Both the position numbers and the translations under genes were made by a program. From positions 124,001 to 188,000 of the forward strand of contig CABYXE010000001.1 of NCBI GenBank assembly GCA_902522825.1: 64,000 nt of DNA, given 5' to 3'. Under the pieces are notes generated by a model. The model saw only the letters and a list, made by a program, of their open reading frames with translations. It made no database searches and was not told the DNA's origin. This DNA is from an uncultured SAR86 cluster bacterium (GTDB lineage: Bacteria; Pseudomonadota; Gammaproteobacteria; Magnimaribacterales; AG-339-G14). This document shows, piece after piece, positions 51,741-61,444 of the stretch; the stretch's first letter is position 1; each line of letters starts with the position of its first letter.

Positions 51741-53405
51741 ATGGAAGTTATGTCAGAAGAAATGTCTAGAGACGTCATGGAATATGACGTGGTTATTGTT
51801 GGTGCAGGACCTTCAGGTCTTTCCTCGGCTATAAAACTTAAACAATTAGCAGCAGAAAATAATTCTGATTTGAGCGTTTGCGTTATAGAAAAGGGTTCTG
51901 AGGTTGGGGCGCATATTCTGTCAGGTAATTGTTTTGAGCCAAGAGCTTTAAATGAATTAATTCCTGATTGGAAAGAAAAAGGTGCTCCTTTAAATAGCCC
52001 TGCTACTAAAGACGTTATCAAGTTCTTATTAAATGAAAAATTATCATTTAATGTTCCCTTCCCTTCATTTCTTTTGCCAAATTTTAATAATCATGGCAAT
52101 TATGTCATGAGTCTGGCCAATCTTTGTCGATGGCTTGCAACTCAAGCTGAAAGTTTAGGCGTAGAAATATTTCCTGGCTTTACAGCTTCCGAAGTTATAT
52201 TTGAAGATAATGTAGTTAAAGGCATTCTTACTGGAGAAATGGGTATTTCAAAAGAAGGTGAAAAAAAACCCTCATATCAACCTTCTATGGAACTTCGAGG
52301 CAAATACACCATTTTTGCTGAAGGTTGTCGTGGACATTTAGGAAAACAGCTTATTTCTAAATATCAATTAGATGCAGAAAGTGACCCTCAGCATTATGGT
52401 ATCGGTTTTAAAGAAGTATGGGACGTACCAGAAGAGTTTCATTCCGAAGGAACGGTTATGCATACTTTAGGATGGCCTAGTCTCAATTCCGGAGCTGGAT
52501 CTTATTTTTATCATGGAGAGAATAATCAAGTTTATTTAGGAATTGTAGTTCCCCTAGATTATTCCAATCCTCATTTAAGTCCTTTTGATGAATTCCAACA
52601 ATGGAAACAACACAAAGATATAAAAAAAATATTAGAAAAAGGAACTAGAGTTGCTTATGGTGCTAGAGCTCTCACCAAAGGTGGATATCACTCAAGACCT
52701 AAAATGACATTTCCGGGAGGACTTTTAGTGGGTTGTGATGCTGGCTTAATGGTGTTCACCAAAATCAAAGGATCTCATACTGCAATGAAATCTGGAATGA
52801 TTGCAGCAGAATCAGCATTTGAAGCAATATCCAATAATAAAATTGGTGAAGATTTAATAGATTTTGAAGAAAAGTTCAAAGCTTCATGGATACAAAATGA
52901 TTTGTATAAATCACGAAATATGGCAGCACTCATTCATAAATATGGAATTTTGTTAGGCGGACTAATATTAGGAATAGAACAATTTCTTTTCAGGGGAAAA
53001 ATGCCTTTCACTTGGAGACATAAAACTCCAGATTACGCATGTCTAAAAAAAGCCTCAGAGTCTGAAAAGATAGATTACCCAAAGCCAGATGGCATAGTAA
53101 GTTTTGATAAACTTTCCTCAGTATTTTTATCCAACACAAATCACGAAGAAGATCAGCCGTGTCATTTAACACTCAAGGATGCATCAATTCCTATAGCAGT
53201 AAATCTTCCTGAATACGACGAGCCTGCGCAAAGATATTGCCCTGCAGGAGTTTATGAAGTGGTTGAAAAAGAAGGCGAAAAAAAATTCCAAATCAATGCT
53301 CAGAACTGTGTGCATTGTAAAACGTGTGATATCAAAGATCCTAGTCAAAACATAGTTTGGGTTACGCCTGAAGGAATGGGTGGACCTAACTATCCAAATA
53401 TGTAA
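51741..53405 (+). CDS. Electron transfer flavoprotein-ubiquinone oxidoreductase
   Basis: VVIVGAGPSGLSSAI; EVGAHILSGNCFEPRAL; C-terminal CVHCKTCDIKDPSQNIVWVTPEGMGGPNY. Confidence 0.96.
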   Translation: MEVMSEEMSRDVMEYDVVIVGAGPSGLSSAIKLKQLAAENNSDLSVCVIEKGSEVGAHILSGNCFEPRALNELIPDWKEKGAPLNSPATKDVIKFLLNEKLSFNVPFPSFLLPNFNNHGNYVMSLANLCRWLATQAESLGVEIFPGFTASEVIFEDNVVKGILTGEMGISKEGEKKPSYQPSMELRGKYTIFAEGCRGHLGKQLISKYQLDAESDPQHYGIGFKEVWDVPEEFHSEGTVMHTLGWPSLNSGAGSYFYHGENNQVYLGIVVPLDYSNPHLSPFDEFQQWKQHKDIKKILEKGTRVAYGARALTKGGYHSRPKMTFPGGLLVGCDAGLMVFTKIKGSHTAMKSGMIAAESAFEAISNNKIGEDLIDFEEKFKASWIQNDLYKSRNMAALIHKYGILLGGLILGIEQFLFRGKMPFTWRHKTPDYACLKKASESEKIDYPKPDGIVSFDKLSSVFLSNTNHEEDQPCHLTLKDASIPIAVNLPEYDEPAQRYCPAGVYEVVEKEGEKKFQINAQNCVHCKTCDIKDPSQNIVWVTPEGMGGPNYPNM

Positions 53406-53419
53406 TTTAGATTCGTTCT

Positions 53420-53989
53420 CTATTCTATTTTTCCTAAAGAGAACTTCTCGCCTGCACTCTCTAAATATAACTCTTGAGTTTCCTTATCAAGTTCAGCCTC
53501 TCGAACCAACTGATAAAAAACATTTCTTGAAATCAACCCTTCTAAGTTTTTTCTTACTAATAGATAAGGAGATGGTTCTTCCGTAATTTTAGAAAACTCG
53601 ACTCTTAAAGGATGTTTTAAGTTTAACGGAACGACATCGCCTACATTAGTTTGAAAAAAGAAAGTCTCTTGATCATCAATTATTTCCTTGTCATAAGTAA
53701 TTATTACAAAGGGTTTATCAGCTACATTAATTTTAATTTTTTCTACTGGAGTAACTAAATAATAATCTCCATCTGCATCTAATCTCAAGACTGAGCTGAA
53801 TAATTTAACCATTTTCTCTCTACCTATGAGAGAGTTCATAAAGTACCATTTTCCATCTTTAGAGATTTGCATCTCAATATTTTCGCAAAGCGGAGGATTC
53901 CATTTTTCTACTGGTGGTAATTCTCCAGAGGTTTTTTGCGCTTTCAAAATATCTTTGAGAATACTTGCTGTGTTTGTTTCTTTATTCAC
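53420..53989 (-). CDS. DUF1285 domain protein
   Basis: PPVEKWNPPLCENIEMQISKDGKWYFMNSLIGREKMVKLFSSVLRLDADGDYYLVTPVEK. Confidence 0.85.
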   Translation of the reverse strand: MNKETNTASILKDILKAQKTSGELPPVEKWNPPLCENIEMQISKDGKWYFMNSLIGREKMVKLFSSVLRLDADGDYYLVTPVEKIKINVADKPFVIITYDKEIIDDQETFFFQTNVGDVVPLNLKHPLRVEFSKITEEPSPYLLVRKNLEGLISRNVFYQLVREAELDKETQELYLESAGEKFSLGKIE

Positions 53990-53991
53990 TT

Positions 53992-54978
53992 TTAACTAAA
54001 AATCGATGGTTCATAATCTAAAATAATTCCAAATTTTTCTTCTATTATATCTTTAACCTCTAATGAATAAGTTACAAGAAAATCTGATTGATCAGAAAAA
54101 TTATAAAAAACGAGTGAATGTAAATCAGATATTCCACAGTCTCCTTTTTTTGAACCTTTTAATCCTGCTTCTTCTATAAGCCATGCTGCCGATACTTTGT
54201 ATCTATTTTTTTTAAAAAGATAACTCTTAATATTAGGAAATTTTATTACAAGCTCATCTAATTTTGATTCAGATATAACTGGGTTTTTAAAAAAACTTCC
54301 TACATTTGGAATAATTTTATGATTAGGTAATTTTAAAGAACGAATGCTTAGAATATTTTGTCTTTGCTCTTTTGCATTAATAACCTCTTTTGGAAGTGAT
54401 TCATATTGAGTATTTGGTTTAAATGTATTGCTTAAATCAAGACAAACTTTAGTGATCATTAAGTGAGGATTATTTTTAAAAAGACTATCTCTGTATGAAA
54501 AATTACAAGCTTGATTAGAAAAGACTTCAAAACGGCCCTTTTCAAGATTAAATGTTTCAATATAGTTAATAAAATTTGATACTTCGGAGCCATAAGCACC
54601 AATATTTTGAATAGGAGAAGCTCCAACAGAGCCTGGAATTCCAGACAAGTTTTCTAATCCATACAAATTTTTATCTAAAGCTGCTGAAACAACGTCATCC
54701 CAAATCTCTCCGGCGCCAATAATTATTGAATTTTTATAAATTGAAAAACCTTTAAGATTGTTTTTAATTACCAGACCATTTAGATTATTTTTTAAGATAA
54801 TATTTGTGCCATCTCCCATAATCCAAAATTTTAGTTTTTTTTCTTTAAGAAAATCATGAATTAAGAAAAGATCATTTTTTGAATCGCAACTTACAAAATA
54901 TTCACAAAAATAATTAAGCTTTAATGAATTATTTTCTTTTAAATTAAAATTAGATTTAAAATTTTTTGGCAATTTCAT
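53992..54978 (-). CDS. murB: UDP-N-acetylenolpyruvoylglucosamine reductase
   Basis: GLENLSGIPGSVGASPIQNIGAYGSEV; FSYRDSLFK; VGSFFKNPV. Confidence 0.96.
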   Translation of the reverse strand: MKLPKNFKSNFNLKENNSLKLNYFCEYFVSCDSKNDLFLIHDFLKEKKLKFWIMGDGTNIILKNNLNGLVIKNNLKGFSIYKNSIIIGAGEIWDDVVSAALDKNLYGLENLSGIPGSVGASPIQNIGAYGSEVSNFINYIETFNLEKGRFEVFSNQACNFSYRDSLFKNNPHLMITKVCLDLSNTFKPNTQYESLPKEVINAKEQRQNILSIRSLKLPNHKIIPNVGSFFKNPVISESKLDELVIKFPNIKSYLFKKNRYKVSAAWLIEEAGLKGSKKGDCGISDLHSLVFYNFSDQSDFLVTYSLEVKDIIEEKFGIILDYEPSIFS

Positions 54979-55705
54979 TTGCTTCTTTTAGATCTTGTTC
55001 AGTATCGACGCCAAGATGAAATAATGATTTTGAGGGTAAGGCCTTAATCAAAACGCCATTATCTAATGCTCTTAATTGTTCTAATTTAAATTTAATTTCT
55101 CTTTCAGATTGCTCCCAATTTACAAAATTCCTCAATCCTGAGTATTTATATCCGTATATTCCTAAATGAATAAACCAATCTGAATTATCTCCTTTTACCT
55201 CTCTAGAAAAATCTAATGAAATACATTCATCAACTTTAATTTTAACTTCATTTACATTGTTAATTGATGGCAAGGTTTCATGTGCGGAGTAAAGTGTAGT
55301 CATCTCATGATTAAAAATACTATCAATTTGAAAATTAGGATTGTCTTCAACAACGTGAAAAGAGTTAAAAATATTATTTATATCTTCAGGATCAATAAAT
55401 GGTTCATCTCCTTGAACATTAATTACCAGATCATCATCTTCAAGACCTAATTTTTCTGCTACTTCAAAAATTCTATCAGTTCCAGTTTGATGTTCAGAAG
55501 ATGTTAATACTGCATTTCCATCAAACCCTTCAACTTCTTTTTTAATTTTTTGCGAGTCAGTTGCAACATAAATTTCGTCTGTAATTGAGTTACTAGCAGC
55601 TAGATATGTCCATTGGATCATGGGTTTACCATCAATTAATTTAAGAGGTTTTTCAGGCAAACGCTCAGAATCCAGTCTTGCAGGAATAATAACTATTTTT
55701 TTCAA
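54956..55705 (-). CDS. kdsB: 3-deoxy-manno-octulosonate cytidylyltransferase (TTG start; TTGA overlap with upstream stop)
   Basis: IIPARLDSERLPEKPLKLIDGKPMIQWTY; VINVQGDEPFIDPE. Confidence 0.96.
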   Translation of the reverse strand: MKKIVIIPARLDSERLPEKPLKLIDGKPMIQWTYLAASNSITDEIYVATDSQKIKKEVEGFDGNAVLTSSEHQTGTDRIFEVAEKLGLEDDDLVINVQGDEPFIDPEDINNIFNSFHVVEDNPNFQIDSIFNHEMTTLYSAHETLPSINNVNEVKIKVDECISLDFSREVKGDNSDWFIHLGIYGYKYSGLRNFVNWEQSEREIKFKLEQLRALDNGVLIKALPSKSLFHLGVDTEQDLKEANEIAKKF

Positions 55706-58476
55706 GAGATTATGTTTTTATAAATTTCATCTGCAAAGTCGTCAGATAATTTTGCTTCTATTTTTAGATACCAAAAATTTCCAATAAAATTTTTGCACTT
55801 AATGGCATCTTTTTCAGTCATTATTATGGGTAAATCTTCTAGCCCCATAAAATCTGCTTTTGTATAAGCGTGATGATCAGGAAAAGCATTTTCTATGACT
55901 TCAAACCCTAAATTTCTTAAAGTAGAAAAAAAATTATTAGGATTTGCAATGCCAGCGACTCCATAGACTAATTTCTCTAGAGGCCAGTCTTCGATTTTTC
56001 TCTCTTCTCCTGAGCTAAGTTTTATCCATGAAACTGGTTCATAAGTCATTAAAGTATCTTTTTCAGATAAATCATCTTCGTCAGATCTGAATTTATTTGT
56101 ATTAATAATATAATTTACATCTTTAAGCCTTTTTAATGGTTCTCTTAAAGGTCCAGCAGGAAAAGTTAAACCATTTCCAAATTTTCTAAATCCATCTACT
56201 AATGATATCTCTATATCTCTATCAAGCTTGTAATGCTGCAAGCCATCATCGCTAATTATTACGTCGCAATTATGCTTTTTCAAAAGAAATTTAACTGCCT
56301 CTACTCTGTTAGGAGAAATAACCGTGGGACATTTAGTTTGATTAAAAATAAGTTTTGGTTCATCTCCAGAAGCATTAACACTAGTTTGCTCATTTACTTC
56401 TAAAGGAAATTGAGAAGAAGCACTTTTATAGCCTCTTGAAATAATTCCAGGACTAAGTCCTTTACTTTTTAATAAATTAGCAAGCCAAATCACAAAAGGT
56501 GTTTTGCCGTTACCTCCAACGCTTAAATTACCCACAACTATTACTTTTTGTTCAGGTTTCCAAGCATCTTGTTTTTGTTTCCTTCTTCTTATCGAAGTTG
56601 CAATATTAAATAACCAAGATAATGGAAGCATAAATTTTATCCAGGTTTTATTTTCATACCATGCTTTTTCTATTAATCCTTGTGGAGATTTTTCCTCAAT
56701 TTTTATCGGAGGAATTATAAGTTTAGTTTCAGGTGATTTTTGTAGATCTTTATCTGAAAATTGATTTCTATAAAGTTCGTAATATTCTCCTTCCAAAGCA
56801 AGAAGATCGTTGTGATTACCCTGCTCTATGATCTTACCTTTTTTTAGTACGATAATTTTATCAGCACTTTCAACTGTAGATAACCGATGTGCAATAACTA
56901 TTGTTGTTTTGCCAATTTTTAGTTTTTCAATAGCTTCTTGAACTAATTTTTCTGACTCAGAGTCCAAAGCAGAGGTAGCTTCATCTAATAATAAAATAGA
57001 ACATTTTTTTAAAAATGCTCGCGCAATTGCTATTCTTTGCCTTTGCCCTCCAGATAAAAGCGTTCCGTCATTACCAACTATAGTTTCATATCCATGTGGT
57101 AATTTTGAAATAAATTCATCTGCGTGTGCTTGCTTAGAAGCTTCGATTATTTGTTCATCAGAGGCATCAGGATTAGCGTATTTAATATTATTAAAAACCG
57201 TATCATTAAATAAAATAGTTGTTTGTCCAACAGCAGAAATGTTGGCCCTTAAATTTGTAAGCTTTACTTCGTTGATTGAGCAGCCATCTAACAAAACTTT
57301 TCCCTCTGATACTTCATAAAACCTAGGAATTAAATTAACTATAGTTGATTTTCCTGCTCCAGAGGCACCAACTATTGCAAGTGTTTTATTAGATGGAGCT
57401 TCAAAAGATAAATTATCTAATGTTTTTTCTTCAGAATTTTCGTAGCTAAAAGAAACATTTCTAAATTTAAGATTTCCTTTGCACTCATTTAAAACTAACT
57501 CGCCATCATCTTTTTCAGGTAACTCATCCAATTGGTCAAATATTGTTTCAGCTGCAGCTACTCCTCTTTGTATCATTGCATTAACTTGAGTTAATTGTCT
57601 TATTGGCTTAGCCAACATTCCTGCTGCTCCAAAAAAAGCTATAAAAGTTCCGGCTGTCATAACTTCTAAAACATTTGAGTCCAATGCAATCCAAGTAATC
57701 AAAGCTAAAGCAAGAGAAAGAATAATCTGAATTAAAGGAGATGCAATAATATTAGTAGACTCAAATTTTAAATACGCAACGGTATTGTCCATGCTTGCTT
57801 TCTTAAATCTTAAGTTTTCAGCATCCTGTTGATTGAATAATTTTATTTCTTTGTTAGCATTTATAGACTCTGAACTTACGTGAGTAACATCCCCCATAGC
57901 ATCCTGAAGCTTTGTACTCACTCTTTTAAGTCTTTTGGCAGCAAATAAAATGATTCCACTTATAAAGGGCGCAGTTAAAAGAAAAACCAAAGTAAGTCTC
58001 CAATTGAGATACATAAGGTAACTTAAAAGGCCTATTACTATTAAGCCCTCTCTAAATAAAATTTTTAATGCTTGAGTACCTGAATCCCTTACTTGGCCAA
58101 CATTAAAAGTTATTCTTGATAATAGATGACCTCTATTATTGACGTCATAAAATTTTGAGGGCAGAGAAACTAAAGATTTAAAAAGATCAGACCTCAAATC
58201 ATGGACTAAATTTAAAGAAACATACATCATAAAAAAATTTCCTAAATAAAAGCCAATTCCTCTAAATACAGCTAGACCAATCAATGCTAGAGGTAAAAAT
58301 AAAGACTTAGACGTATCCGGCATTGAAATATAGTCAACTATTTGCTTAAACCATTCCGCTATTGCTACTTGAGAAGACGCAAAAATTATGAATCCTATGA
58401 AGCTTATAAAGAAATAGCTTATATAAGGCCTTACATAGGTAAGAAGCCTAAAATAATATGATTTTTTTTTCGCCAT
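55702..58476 (-). CDS. MsbA-LpxK fusion: lipid A ABC flippase (about residues 1-577) fused to tetraacyldisaccharide 4'-kinase (about residues 601-924)
   Basis: One uninterrupted 924-aa ORF. MsbA: TM domain, VGASGAGKSTIVNL, LSGGQRQRIAIARAF, LLLDEATSALD. LpxK: GLIEKAWYENKTWIKFMLPLSWLF, VVGNLSVGGNGKTPFVIWLA, DDGLQHYKLDRDIEI, FGNGLTFPAGPLREP, MTEKDAIKC. Confidence 0.95.
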   Translation of the reverse strand: MAKKKSYYFRLLTYVRPYISYFFISFIGFIIFASSQVAIAEWFKQIVDYISMPDTSKSLFLPLALIGLAVFRGIGFYLGNFFMMYVSLNLVHDLRSDLFKSLVSLPSKFYDVNNRGHLLSRITFNVGQVRDSGTQALKILFREGLIVIGLLSYLMYLNWRLTLVFLLTAPFISGIILFAAKRLKRVSTKLQDAMGDVTHVSSESINANKEIKLFNQQDAENLRFKKASMDNTVAYLKFESTNIIASPLIQIILSLALALITWIALDSNVLEVMTAGTFIAFFGAAGMLAKPIRQLTQVNAMIQRGVAAAETIFDQLDELPEKDDGELVLNECKGNLKFRNVSFSYENSEEKTLDNLSFEAPSNKTLAIVGASGAGKSTIVNLIPRFYEVSEGKVLLDGCSINEVKLTNLRANISAVGQTTILFNDTVFNNIKYANPDASDEQIIEASKQAHADEFISKLPHGYETIVGNDGTLLSGGQRQRIAIARAFLKKCSILLLDEATSALDSESEKLVQEAIEKLKIGKTTIVIAHRLSTVESADKIIVLKKGKIIEQGNHNDLLALEGEYYELYRNQFSDKDLQKSPETKLIIPPIKIEEKSPQGLIEKAWYENKTWIKFMLPLSWLFNIATSIRRRKQKQDAWKPEQKVIVVGNLSVGGNGKTPFVIWLANLLKSKGLSPGIISRGYKSASSQFPLEVNEQTSVNASGDEPKLIFNQTKCPTVISPNRVEAVKFLLKKHNCDVIISDDGLQHYKLDRDIEISLVDGFRKFGNGLTFPAGPLREPLKRLKDVNYIINTNKFRSDEDDLSEKDTLMTYEPVSWIKLSSGEERKIEDWPLEKLVYGVAGIANPNNFFSTLRNLGFEVIENAFPDHHAYTKADFMGLEDLPIIMTEKDAIKCKNFIGNFWYLKIEAKLSDDFADEIYKNIIS

Positions 58477-58477
58477 A

Positions 58478-58891
58478 TTAATTTACCTGCGAGACACCAT
58501 TGATTTGTATATTTTTAAATCCGTTTCTATTTAAAGACTCCATAATTGTTACTAAATATTGATATTTTGTATCTGAATCGGCTGAAATTATCGCTGTTTT
58601 TATTTCTGGAGAAATAGAACGCAACTCTTTATTAAGAGATTTTAGAGAAAAAGTATCTAAAATTATATTATTGATCAAAACATCTCCTTCCTTTGATATC
58701 TCTATTTTGACTCTATTTTCAGGTAAATTACTCATTGTTTTTTTATCGATGCTTGGCAAGTCAATAGACATACTTTTTAAATCGATGAATTGAGTGCTTA
58801 GAACAAAAAAGATAAGCAATAAAAATATTACATCCACTAATGGTGTAATTTCTAAATTTATCTCAGGTGATTTTTTTTTCTTGAAGTTCAA
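58478..58891 (-). CDS. ExbD/TolR family biopolymer transport protein
   Basis: INLEITPLVDVIFLLLIFFVLSTQF. Confidence 0.93.
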   Translation of the reverse strand: MNFKKKKSPEINLEITPLVDVIFLLLIFFVLSTQFIDLKSMSIDLPSIDKKTMSNLPENRVKIEISKEGDVLINNIILDTFSLKSLNKELRSISPEIKTAIISADSDTKYQYLVTIMESLNRNGFKNIQINGVSQVN

Positions 58892-59490
58892 TTTCCAGAT
58901 AGATAATTAATTAGTTTATTTGTTTCTTCTTCCAACTCTAAAGAATAATTCTCTATTGTTCTATTAAAAGATCTATAAAAAATGAGACTTGGAATTGCAA
59001 CTATCAATCCGGCTGCTGTTGTAACCAATGCTTCTGCAATTCCTCCAGCTAGAGGTGCAATTGAATTAGTTCCTGAGACTAGCAAATTACTAAATATAGA
59101 GATCATTCCAGTTACCGTTCCTAAAAGACCTAAAATAGGTGAAACAGATGCAATAGTTCCTAACAATGTCATGAATTTTTCAAGTCTATTGATTTCAAAT
59201 CTACCTATCTCTTCAGCTCGAAGCCTTAAATTTGTTTTGCTTTTAATTTTTTCTTCAATAAGACTAAAAAAAATAGTGCCTTGAATAGAATCCTGGGCCA
59301 TTTTTTCTTTCATACTGCTAGTAAGTGATTTTTTTTTAATTTGCGAGATTATGTCTTTTGTTAAATCTTTAGGTAAAACTATATCTCTAGCCAAATTCCA
59401 TGACTTCTCGATTATGATGGCTAATGAAATAATTGAAAGAAGAATTATTGGCCAAATAATAAAGCCGCCAGAAAAAAGAATATAAGACAT
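58888..59490 (-). CDS. MotA/TolQ/ExbB proton channel family protein
   Basis: SPILGLLGTVTGMISIF; IAEALVTTAAGLIVAIPSLIFY. Confidence 0.93.
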   Translation of the reverse strand: MSYILFSGGFIIWPIILLSIISLAIIIEKSWNLARDIVLPKDLTKDIISQIKKKSLTSSMKEKMAQDSIQGTIFFSLIEEKIKSKTNLRLRAEEIGRFEINRLEKFMTLLGTIASVSPILGLLGTVTGMISIFSNLLVSGTNSIAPLAGGIAEALVTTAAGLIVAIPSLIFYRSFNRTIENYSLELEEETNKLINYLSGN

Positions 59491-59508
59491 TTTTAGTTCA
59501 CCCTAAAA

Positions 59509-60183
59509 TCATACTAAAGCACCTGAGTCCATAGTCATTTGAAAATTTGATATTGATTCAAAATTTCTATCATGAGTGGCTATTATCAATGCAGCCTTAG
59601 AATCTAACATATAGTCTTTTAGCATAGTTCTTACTTCTTCTGCAGTTTCTCTGTCTAAATCCCCTGTAGGCTCATCCAATAAAACAAATTTTGGATCATG
59701 CACTAATGCTCTAGCAATTGCTACACGTTGTCTTTCACCCCCAGAAAGTTGATTTGGTTTATGCAGAAGCCTTTTTTCTAATCCAAATTTCTCTAAGATA
59801 ATTTTTGCTTTTTCGTTCGCATCAGCTTTATTTTCTCCATTTAATAAAAGCGGAAATGAAGTATTATCTATGGCACTGAATTCAGGTAGAAGATGATGAA
59901 ATTGATAAACGAAACCAATGTTTGATCTTCTTATAGCAGCTAATTCATCAAATGATAAATCTTCAAAATTATGATTTTTGAATTCAATTTTACCACTTGA
60001 GATCGTTTCTAAACCTGCTAAAAGGTGAAGGAGAGTAGATTTACCTGAACCAGACCTGCCGAAAATGATCATTATATCTGACTCAAAAATTGAGAAACTT
60101 ACATTCCTTACAGCTTTAATGACATTCAAATTATCTGAAAAATTTTTTGTTAAGTTAATTGCCTCAATAACTTTATTACTCAT
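59509..60183 (-). CDS. lolD: Lipoprotein-releasing ABC transporter ATP-binding protein
   Basis: FGRSGSGKSTLLHLLAGLE, GFVYQFHHLLPEFSA, LSGGERQRVAIARAL. Confidence 0.94.
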   Translation of the reverse strand: MSNKVIEAINLTKNFSDNLNVIKAVRNVSFSIFESDIMIIFGRSGSGKSTLLHLLAGLETISSGKIEFKNHNFEDLSFDELAAIRRSNIGFVYQFHHLLPEFSAIDNTSFPLLLNGENKADANEKAKIILEKFGLEKRLLHKPNQLSGGERQRVAIARALVHDPKFVLLDEPTGDLDRETAEEVRTMLKDYMLDSKAALIIATHDRNFESISNFQMTMDSGALV

Positions 60184-61420
60184 TTCTTAAAACCTCTGCT
60201 GGAATTACTCTTGAAGCTACCCTTGCTGGATATAAACAGACAATTAGAGTAAGAATAATAGTGGAGATTAAAATAAAAAAGATCCAAGAAAATCTTATGT
60301 CTATTGGAAAGTAACTTATAAAGTAAGTACCTTGCATTAAAGAATTAATGAATTCTTCAAAAATTTTTGAAGACAGTAAAAAAGTAATAGCTAGACCTAA
60401 AATTAAGCCAACTATAGATCCAATAAAGGAAATCATTGCGCCCAGATATATAAAGATTCTTCTTATTTCTTTTTTTGACATTCCCATGGTTTTAAAAATT
60501 GCTAATTGAGCTTTCTTATCGTTTATCAACATAATTAACATTGAAACTATGTTGAAAGCTGCTACTAGAACTATTAAAAAAACTAAAAGCCCTACCAATG
60601 TTTTTTCCATCATTATGGCTTCGAATAAAGGTCCATATGTAAGTGTCCAATTTTCAGCAATTAAAATTTGGGTAGTAAAGTCTTCAATATCCATTAATAC
60701 TTCCCAAGATAAAAAATTAGCATCAAATAAGTCATCAAATTTAATTCTAAAACCGTGAATTCTATCTTCAAGAGATAATAATTTAGAAGCTTGTGAGATA
60801 TTAATATATGCAACTCCTTCATCAATATCTGGAGCTCCTACTCTGAAGATTCCAGTTACGTTAAAATTCTTTATTTTTGGAAAGTATCCAGAAAAAGAAG
60901 CATTATTATCAGGAAGCATTAAAGAAACTCGATTGCCAATGTCTAGGTCTAATTTTCTAGCTAATAGGTCTCCTAAGATAATATTACTCGAAGCTTCATT
61001 TAATGATTCGTAACTGCCCTTTATAATAAAATCCGACACTACCGATACATCCTTTTCGGAATCTGGATCAATTCCTATTAAGTTTGAACCATAAACTTGA
61101 TCAGAACTTCCAATTAACATTTGCGACTGAATAAAAGGAGCTGCTCCAATTACTTTGGGGTGAGTTTCTAATTCTGAATAAATATCTTTCCAATCAGAAA
61201 CTGGTGACACGCCTAAAATAGAAGCATGAGGAATAACATTTAGTATGCGATCTCGAAGTTCCTTTTCGAATCCGTTCATTACAGAAGATACAATTATTAA
61301 AACTGCAACACCGATTGCAACACAGGTATAAGCTAAAGAAGATACAAAAGATGTTGCTCCTTTAGTTTTCGACCTTAAATATTCGAAAGCAATTGATAGA
61401 GATATATCTTTAGTTCCCAT
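60176..61420 (-). CDS. Lipoprotein-releasing ABC transporter permease (LolC/LolE family)
   Basis: IAFEYLRSKTKGATSFVSSLAYTCVAIGVAVLIIVSSVMNGFE; FtsX-like C-terminal TM region. Confidence 0.92.
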   Translation of the reverse strand: MGTKDISLSIAFEYLRSKTKGATSFVSSLAYTCVAIGVAVLIIVSSVMNGFEKELRDRILNVIPHASILGVSPVSDWKDIYSELETHPKVIGAAPFIQSQMLIGSSDQVYGSNLIGIDPDSEKDVSVVSDFIIKGSYESLNEASSNIILGDLLARKLDLDIGNRVSLMLPDNNASFSGYFPKIKNFNVTGIFRVGAPDIDEGVAYINISQASKLLSLEDRIHGFRIKFDDLFDANFLSWEVLMDIEDFTTQILIAENWTLTYGPLFEAIMMEKTLVGLLVFLIVLVAAFNIVSMLIMLINDKKAQLAIFKTMGMSKKEIRRIFIYLGAMISFIGSIVGLILGLAITFLLSSKIFEEFINSLMQGTYFISYFPIDIRFSWIFFILISTIILTLIVCLYPARVASRVIPAEVLRNE

Positions 61421-61444
61421 AAGATATAAAACTATACAGAAAAA

